From the NCBI GenBank assembly GCA_965153455.1, contig OZ234499.1, positions 9,792,271-9,856,270 of the forward strand: a stretch of 64,000 bases of DNA, read 5' to 3'. The notes beneath the pieces are model-generated. The model made no database searches. It was not told the origin of the DNA and saw only the letters and a program-made list of their open reading frames with translations. Each line of letters starts with the position of its first letter. The first letter of the stretch is position 1. Shown piece after piece: positions 56,537-64,000 of the stretch. A program made the position numbers and the translations under genes. Origin of the DNA: Sphagnum compactum (Eukaryota > Bryophyta > Sphagnopsida > Sphagnales).

Positions 56537-59500
56537 ATGGACATTGCACGTACTGTTGGAGTGAATGGTGGGATCCAGAACCCTTCTGTTCTCAAGAAAG
56601 AGATTGACCTTCTGCGAAATGATGTGCATAACAAAAAGGAGCCATACGATTTGCACATGATGGATGTCATAGGCAACATTAATGACAATTATGTGCAGTC
56701 GAATGATAATCCCAGCCCATCATCACGATCATCACATGATGGTGGTTCCACCCCAGTGCATCGAGAGTATCAGAGGCTTGAGCCTTTGTATGAAGCTTTT
56801 GTTTGTCCACTCACCAAGCAGGTGATGCGGGACCCTGTAACACTTGAGAGTGGCCAAACATATGAGCGAGTTGCCATCGAGCGCTGGTTGGAAGAGTGTC
56901 GTGAAAATGGGCGAGAACCAGTATGTCCGATTACTAGTCAGCAAATAACTGCTCCAGCCAAACCTAGTATTGCTCTTCGCAATACAATTGAGGAGTGGAC
57001 AGCTCGAAATGACCTGGCCCACATTGATATCGCAACAAACCTTCTTTCAGCTGATAGCTCAGAGAGTGATGTCCTCTATGGGCTCAAAGATCTGCAACAA
57101 CTGTGCCGAAAGAACAAATCGAACAAGTACAGAATTCGCAATGCAGGACTCTTACCTCTCATTGTGGAACGACTGAAAAACAGTGCAGATGTTCGCATCC
57201 GTGCCCTTAGAACCCTACATATTCTTGCAGAAGATGATGATGACAACAAGGTGTGTTTGGGTCCCTGCTCCTTTAATATCACCCAGAAAAGTTCGAAGTG
57301 GATTATTTCACTCACATGAAGATTTCCCTTTTTATTCTTAGTTTTGGCAAGATATGTGGATTTCCTTTTGATGTCAGGGTTCAGCTCTTTGGAAAGTTGA
57401 GATGTTGGCTCAATTTGATGGGTACCGTACCACGGAGAGAACATAGTAGGCTACAATGTGGTGACCACACTAACGTAACATTCTCTTGAAATGCTGTTGC
57501 AGGTAGCCTTAGCAGATACAGACCTGATGCGATCAGTGGTCAAGTGTTTGTCAAGGAAATTGTCAGTAGAGCGAGAGGAGGCAGTGGCATTGCTGTATGA
57601 GCTCTCAAAGTCACCTTTGCTCTGTGAGCTCATAGGTGCTGCCAATGGTGCCATCCTTATCCTTGTGGGAATGACAAGTAGCAGCTCTGAGAATGTGAGG
57701 GCAGCTGAACTTGCAAACCAGACACTGAGTAATTTGGAAGGCTGTGACAATAACGTCCGGGAAATGGCTCAAAATGGACGGTTGCAACCTCTTCTCACCC
57801 GGCTTGTGGAAGGTACAACTAACATCCTTATTTTACTATGCACCAACTAACATCCTTATTTTTACTATGCACCATTTGCTGTTCATGCTCAGAAGATGTG
57901 TACAGGAGCTCATAATCTGTTGTGATCAACCTATTTCAGGTCCTGAGGAAGTGCGTGTAGAAATGGCTGAGGACCTTGCTAACATCACTTTGACAACAGA
58001 AGCCAAAGCCCGAGCTGCAGAGGCAACTGCCAGTGTGTTAGTGGAGATGCTTGGGAGCAGTAGCCCACCAGAACGGGCTTCAGCATTGAAGGCACTTTAC
58101 AGCTTGTCATCTCTAGACAGCAATGGTGACCTTCTAATTGAGGCCGGGGTGCTGCCTCTGTTGATGCGAGATCTCTTTGTAGTTGGGACCAACACAGTGC
58201 CAATGAAGCTGAAGGAAATTTCTGCAGCCACACTTGCAAATGTGGTCTGTTCCAGTGCTCTGTGGGAGAACATTCCCATTGATCCTGACAGCAACACCCT
58301 GACTTCTGAGGTCATTGTTCACAATTTCCTGCATTTGATCAGCAATACAGGCCCAGCGATTGAATCTAAGCTCTTGCAGGTCAGTTTGGTGAACCCAGCA
58401 CCATGTGCACTCTGCTGCAAGGTGCTTTGCTTTCTTTCCTCTTTTTGAAGACCTAGAATTGTACAAACTGCAAGTGTTTCTTCTCTCCCACAATACTCTC
58501 ACATCTGAATCTGTGTACTTGGCTGCAGATTTTAGTAGGGTTGACCTCAAAGCCACAAACAGTGAACAAAGTTGTATCATACATCAAAAGTGCAGGGGCG
58601 ACAGTGAGCCTCATCCAGTTCCTTGAGGCCCCACAGAATGACCTGAGGGTGATAGCACTCAAGCTTCTGCATCTGCTTTCAAGCTACATGGGACAGGAGC
58701 TTGCAGATGGGCTGCGGTTGACAACCCGGCAATTGGGTACACTGGTCCGGCTGCTAGGAGAAAGCAGCGTCACTGAGGAACAGGCATATGCAGCAGGCCT
58801 GCTTGCTAATCTGCCCATGCAGGACCACTATCTTACCCGGGCCTTACTAAGTGAGGGTGCTCTACCCATTCTTGTGGGCCGCATAGAAGAGGTGAAAAGA
58901 GGTGTTGTCCACATTGGTGCTGGTCGTAACATAGGCCCCTTTCAGAAGGGTTTAGTGTGCATCTTATCACGCTTCACATATATGTTAGATGATGATGACA
59001 TTGTAGATCAAGCAAGGGAGCGTGATTTCACAGCCCTGTTCACCTCATTGCTTCGCATGTCAAACTTGGAGGAAGTGCAGCAATTCTCTGCACAGGCTTT
59101 GGAGAATCTGTCAGTCAAATCAAAGGAGCTATCGAGGCTGCCAGACATGAGAGTGAACAATAATTCTCTCTTCAGATGCTTCACTTGTGGGAAGGAACCA
59201 CCTCCTCCAACTGGACTTTGCCTGGTGCATGGAGGCTTGTGCTCAGCAAGAGATACCTTCTGCCTGGTAGAAGCACAAGCTATAGGACCCCTTGTTGCTT
59301 GTCTTGACCACAGAAACACAAGTGTTGTGGAAGCTGCAATGGGTGCTCTATCCACCCTGCTCATGGACACAACTGATGTCGAGAGGGGAGTGCAGGTTTG
59401 TTTAAAATTCCGCCCCTTTCATTTGTGAAATCCACATTTTTTTCTTTATGGAATGGGAGAGAGATGTATCCTCCAAAACATTTTGACTTGCATTGGTTTT

Positions 59501-59829
59501 CACACCCGATTGTTATTCTTGAAGCTGAAAAAAGTGTTGGGGAGTGGTGGCTACAGGTGCTGCATCAAAATGATGCAATACAATCAATATTGGTGATTAT
59601 GCAAGAGCACAGGACAGAGGTATTAAGGCAGCAGGCAGTGTGGATGGTGGAGCGCATCCTTCGTGATCCTGAGCTGGCTCGATCCATTGCCATGGATGCC
59701 AGTGTCCACACTGCACTGGTTGATGCATTCCGGTATGGCAACAATAACGCAAAGCAACTGGCTGAAAGGGCATTGAAAGTATTGAACAGGATCCCTAACT
59801 TTTCGGGTGTATTCACAAAGACACGATAA
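56537..59829 (+). CDS. U-box / ARM-repeat E3 ubiquitin ligase, PUB43/PUB44 (SAUL1)-like
   Basis: My model has exons 56537-57250, 57503-57812, 57940-58379, 58529-59395 and 59557-59829, with phases closing to 867 residues. The U-box lies at about 82-158 (EPLYEAFVCPLTKQVMRDPV, then CPITSQQI and PSIALRNTIEEW). It is followed by a long ARM-type helical repeat region with phrases shared with Arabidopsis PUB43/44: EREEAVALLYELSKSPLLCE, NGAILILVGM, NGRLQPLLTRLVEG, LLHLISNTGPAIESKLLQ, LERSFCLVEAQ-like text near 830-870 kb-independent position 3' of RCFTCGKEPP, and IPNFSGVF at the C terminus. The U-box recruits an E2 enzyme and the ARM repeats bind substrate; PUB44/SAUL1 acts at the plasma membrane in senescence and immunity. 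The ATG at 56537 is the first in frame after the last upstream stop. A codon before it (GTG, 56519) is not a likely start. The upstream UND coding region is broken, so if expressed this protein would lack UND. Confidence 0.85.
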
Positions 59830-62800
59830 TCCAGCAAACTTGTTTTCGCATTTGGTGAGCTCATTGAATCCCAGCACCCCATGTTGACGGTGGCTTGAAG
59901 TGCACCCTCGGCTTACAGAGTTGCCCTGTCAATTTCTCAAAAGTGATTAGGAATTAATTTGGTTTTCAAACCAGAGCTGTAATCAATAAGGCAACAACGC
60001 AACGCATTTGGAATTTGTAAGTTGTAGAAGATTTATCATATTAAAACTGTAGCTAATTAATTATTTTGAAGTGTGATGCTTTGTCCATTTCACAGGTGCA
60101 GATAGCTGATTAGTTGCTGGGATTATAGCAATGCTTTTTCCTCCATTCGTTTTTTCCCCTTTGGGAATTTGTCATCAACCAGAATAAAGGTTTCGGCCCG
60201 AAACAAAAACTCATTGCTTTGCTTTTCTGTTGTGACACAAACAAACTGCCTTCCTGTGACAGGAGTCTCTCCTTGTGGCAAAGGTTTATTTTTATTTGCT
60301 TGAATTATAGTGGGGCTGTTTGACATGCGAAATAGACCAAGGTCACCCAATGTTGCTGTAAGGCTTTCTTCCATTGCACCAGACCATTGTCGTCACCATG
60401 CCATGGTTGGTGTATTATCTGTTCAGTATTGGGAAAAACTGAGATCAAAACTTCGATCAAGACTTCGATTATTGTAATGTTTCTTAGTTTTACAAATCTT
60501 AGGGTACGAAATTCAAACTAACATTTGAAAATGTTTAATGTGTGAACATATGACAATGTTTCATAGATAATATATTAATGAAATTGTTTAGAATAATTTA
60601 AAATGAAAATCTAATGAGTATAGAATGCTTTATAAATTACTCTTCAAATACTTATGAGATTCACTATTTGAAAGCAGGGTGAGCAATGATTGTATTGATG
60701 AACCTTAATCTTTAAAATGGACTTGAAATGATATTATTATGAAAAAGAATTAAAATTCTCCTTTACATAATAATAAAAATGATTTTTTAATTTTATTTTC
60801 ATGTTCTTTTTGTCTGTCATTATAAGAAATGTTGGCATGCCTGGATTATTAATATCCATAAAACTATCGAGCAATAAAACACAAAAAAAGAAAAAAGTGT
60901 AAATTTTATGATGTGACACTATGTTTTTTTCAATTAAGGGTTAATTTTATGATGTGACACTAATAATATTTTACAATTAAGCACTATACTAAATCAATGA
61001 AACTAGTAGTGCTTGAGAATTTTCTTTCAACTTTTTGGCATTGGCAAGTAGGCATTTTTCAGATTTTTTAGCAATTTCAAAAATAATTAATTGGTGCCTA
61101 AACCAGCCTAGGTATTGCATTATTAATTATGTTTGTTTGAAAATTTTAATCTTTTTTGTTTTGATCCAAGGTCAATTAATCTCCATAAATTTAATGGGAT
61201 GATTTGAAACATAAAATGAAACAATGAATAGTTTATTAGACTATGGAATGTTCATTATTACGTTGATGAGATTGCAAATCAATTGTGATAATGATTTTCC
61301 TTCAAATGATGAAACAAATGAAAAAAAAAGAAATGGTTTTTTTTTTAAAACACTCATGTAAATAGGTCCCAAATGTCCATATGAAAGGAGGATCGGGTTC
61401 TCTAGGTGTCAAAGTGATGAATTGATGGGATGATGAAAACACAACACGAATTTTAAAAGCTTATAAATTAATTATTGACATAGTTCACTAAAATTATTGT
61501 GTGAGGCAATTCTAGTTTTTTTGGAATGAGAAATAAGGGTGAGATGGCCACTTAATCTTCCAGTCATGGAGACAAAATGGCTAGTGCAAGTAGATGTGTG
61601 TGTAAAAACTAATGGAACCTTTCCAAAAATTAAAATGAAATGGTGGTGACTACAAGCTACAAACTAACATATGAAGGGAAATTCATGGATTTCAAGTGCC
61701 TTCCATGTACACTACAAATTTTCTCAAAGTGCTTTATGTGCCCCCAATTATCACCCCTAGCATTTGAACAAAAGTCTTTAATTTCAAAAATAGTTACGTT
61801 CATGTTTCCAAAAACTTTGTGATGTGTGATAATTTCAAGAGAGAAAACAAAACCTTTGGGTGCACCCCAATTGATTAGCATGAAAGGTGGTTGCATCGAT
61901 GACCTATGATAGTGCAAATTATGGGGCATCAATGGTAAGGATCAAAGAAAAACGGGAGTTAGGATAGAGAGAAATGGACCCCTACATGCTACCCAAATAC
62001 AACCACAATCACAGCTGAAATCATTTGATTGTGATAAATTGTAAAGATAAATTCTTCCATAACATGTACATTAACGGAAAACACATAATGTAATTCACAT
62101 TTAGATTGTTCTTTTCTCCAAATTGAAGGACTAACGAAAGTCAATTGTCATGGAGCATATTATCATAATTTTTGACAATGAAATTAAGATAAGTGTGAAT
62201 GGCTTCATTTAACCATGTATTTCCTAACCATGTGCTATACTTAGAATGTGGACCCTTAAAAGGAGAGGGGTTTTACCATTATGAAAATTATGTCTGCATA
62301 ATTGACATCAAGTTTTAGCCACCCACCAAATCATACAGTTAATGCTGACCTCTTCTCATTATTTATTCCACATCTTTTGGTGGCATTTCAGTTAAAATTT
62401 CCATTCATTTGATTGCATGTTAAAAAATCTTGAAAACTTATATCAATTGTGGAAAAAACTTACGTTGATCTAAGTTTTTAAAAATTTGACATACATTTTA
62501 TATTCAAGTGTTCTTGTGTGCTATGATCAAATATAGGGCCTATAAATCATTAGATTTGAAAATACTTACATCAAACATATGATTTTTCAAAAATGACATC
62601 AATTTTCTATTCAATTGTCCTTGGGAGCCAGGAATGGTTACATGCTCTATAGCTAAAAACCGACCTCAATCTTTTAAAAACTTACATTGATGTAAGGTTT
62701 TTCAAAATTAATGTAGGTTTTAAATTTGTATGTGATAAGTATTTTTGAAATTAGATATTTGTTGGGGATGGCATTTCGGATGCCAATTTTTAATCTGAAG

Positions 62801-64000
62801 AAAAATGTGTTAATTGTGTATCTTGAATTTCAACTATCATTTGACATGGGAGACAACAATCAGATTGATACATATTTGATGTAATGAAAAATAAACCCTA
62901 AAATTCAACAATCATAATTTTTGTTTATTCTAAACTATTCTTCAAACAAAGGGCTTGTGTCATCCCAACATTGATTATTTTATCATCAAAAACATTATTA
63001 GGTGGGTGAGCCTCCCCTGTAAGGCTCTAAGTGTGTGAAATGTTTCTCGATGTAGTTGAAGCCATAAAGTTGCCATCTTCCCTCTGTAAACTAGTAGGTT
63101 GAAATTTGCCATAAGGGGGTTAGCTTGCCTATAAATGGCTTCCAGTTTGCCACCATACAAAATCATTTTAGGTTTTTTTGAATTTTATACATGTGTTGTG
63201 AGGTGACCACAAATGATTAATGTGATTATCTTACCTTACAATTTTAAATGTTGGTGGGATAAATTGTTGGTCAATTGATTTGGTTATAACTAGTGTTGAG
63301 GAAGCTATTGGGGACAACTCTCATTCCTCTTGGTTAGAGTTGTCCACAATGGCTAGAGTTGTTAAAAAATCCCTTCCCGCGCCACAAACTTGAAAGGAAC
63401 AAAAGCAAGGCACCTTGGGCCTTCCCATTGGGGGAAAGGAAAACAAATCTCCCCCCCCCCCCCCCCAAAATAAAACTTGCATGGAAAGTCCACTGTCCAA
63501 GTGGACACACTCTCCACACCAAATACAGCTTGAAAAAAACACCTCCCCTCCAACCTCCCACCCAGCTATTGGGAACACCCTTGGGGACCACATTGAGAAC
63601 TTGGGGAACAACTTGGGGACATGGTGGGAACAGATCAGCAACTATAAATAAATAAATAAATAAAAACCTCTCCCCAATTTCCCCCCCAAAACCCAAATTA
63701 AAAAGCTGGGGCCCCTGAGTGGACGCTGCACCTTCCCATTGGCTGCATGCAATTTCTATTTCCAAAACTGTTAGTCACCATTTGTGGCCTAGGCTAATGG
63801 CAGGGAAATAAATTTGGGGACATAGTCATCTCTCCTATTAATTAGATGAGGTGCCTCCCAAGTTCTTTATTTTTATTTTTTTGGCGACTTGCCAATTTGA
63901 TGGGCGCATCACTCCCAAAAAATGAAACTAGGGAGACTCCCCAAAATAGAAGGCTCTATTTTGAAGTATACAATTGCTCCCCTTTGGCCCACCTATGTAG
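59830..64000. other. Intergenic DNA, no gene seen
   Basis: After the U-box stop codon the sequence becomes AT-rich and featureless. Near the end there is a C-homopolymer (about 63451-63466), a patch of TTGGGGAC/TTGGGAAC words (about 63567-63625) and a (TAAA)n run (about 63645-63663). The longer frames at 63321-63765 arise from this low-complexity sequence. No RNA gene is seen. Confidence 0.55.

Noticed and set aside
63321-63765. Overlapping frames of about 100-140 codons on both strands near the right end
   Set aside because: They span a homopolymer run and short-word repeats, with no recognisable domain and no exon context.

Overview
This window is nuclear DNA from a land plant. The evidence is spliced genes with GT..AG introns of roughly 100-600 bp, plant-only gene families (an IMK/MRLK-type LRR receptor kinase, an ARM-repeat U-box E3 ligase, a dehydrin-like protein) and a plant-type (6-4) photolyase. 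Very AT-rich, transposon-littered DNA lies between widely spaced genes. The sparse layout and the unusual dehydrin would fit a seed-free plant such as a fern, but that is inference; nothing here fixes the species.

Layout. 1-18.7 kb is gene-poor. It holds an endonuclease-domain relic (3.2 kb), several MITE-like elements with terminal inverted repeats, a decayed PIF/Harbinger transposase (about 11-11.9 kb) and a long GA/GT microsatellite (17.2 kb). 18.8-24 kb holds a Harbinger-type MITE with an internal 84-bp tandem array, then a three-exon LRR receptor (pseudo)kinase gene. 25.8-31.8 kb holds a degenerate minisatellite and an 11-exon coiled-coil gene. 33.5-39.3 kb is a complete 14-exon (6-4) photolyase gene on the minus strand. 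Complex tandem repeats lie just beyond its 5' end (39.6-40.3 kb). 41-45 kb is intergenic with a 55-bp satellite. A single-exon dehydrin-like gene (45.36-46.0 kb) follows, preceded by a 216-bp imperfect inverted repeat. 46-54 kb is satellite, MITE and duplicated intergenic DNA. 54-59.8 kb is a U-box/ARM E3 ligase gene whose upstream N-terminal (UND) coding region is broken by stops and a frameshift. 59.8-64 kb is featureless.

All exon models were built by hand. Splice phases close exactly in four multi-exon genes: 824, 699, 613 and 867 residues. The genes are unrelated and do not form a pathway. Loose themes are stress and UV biology (photolyase, dehydrin, a PUB44/SAUL1-like ligase) and membrane signalling (LRR-RLK). 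I found no convincing new multi-gene system. The most unusual items are the broken UND region of the U-box gene, the dehydrin with its upstream hairpin, the 25-residue coiled-coil repeat, and the MITE that has amplified its own subterminal repeat.
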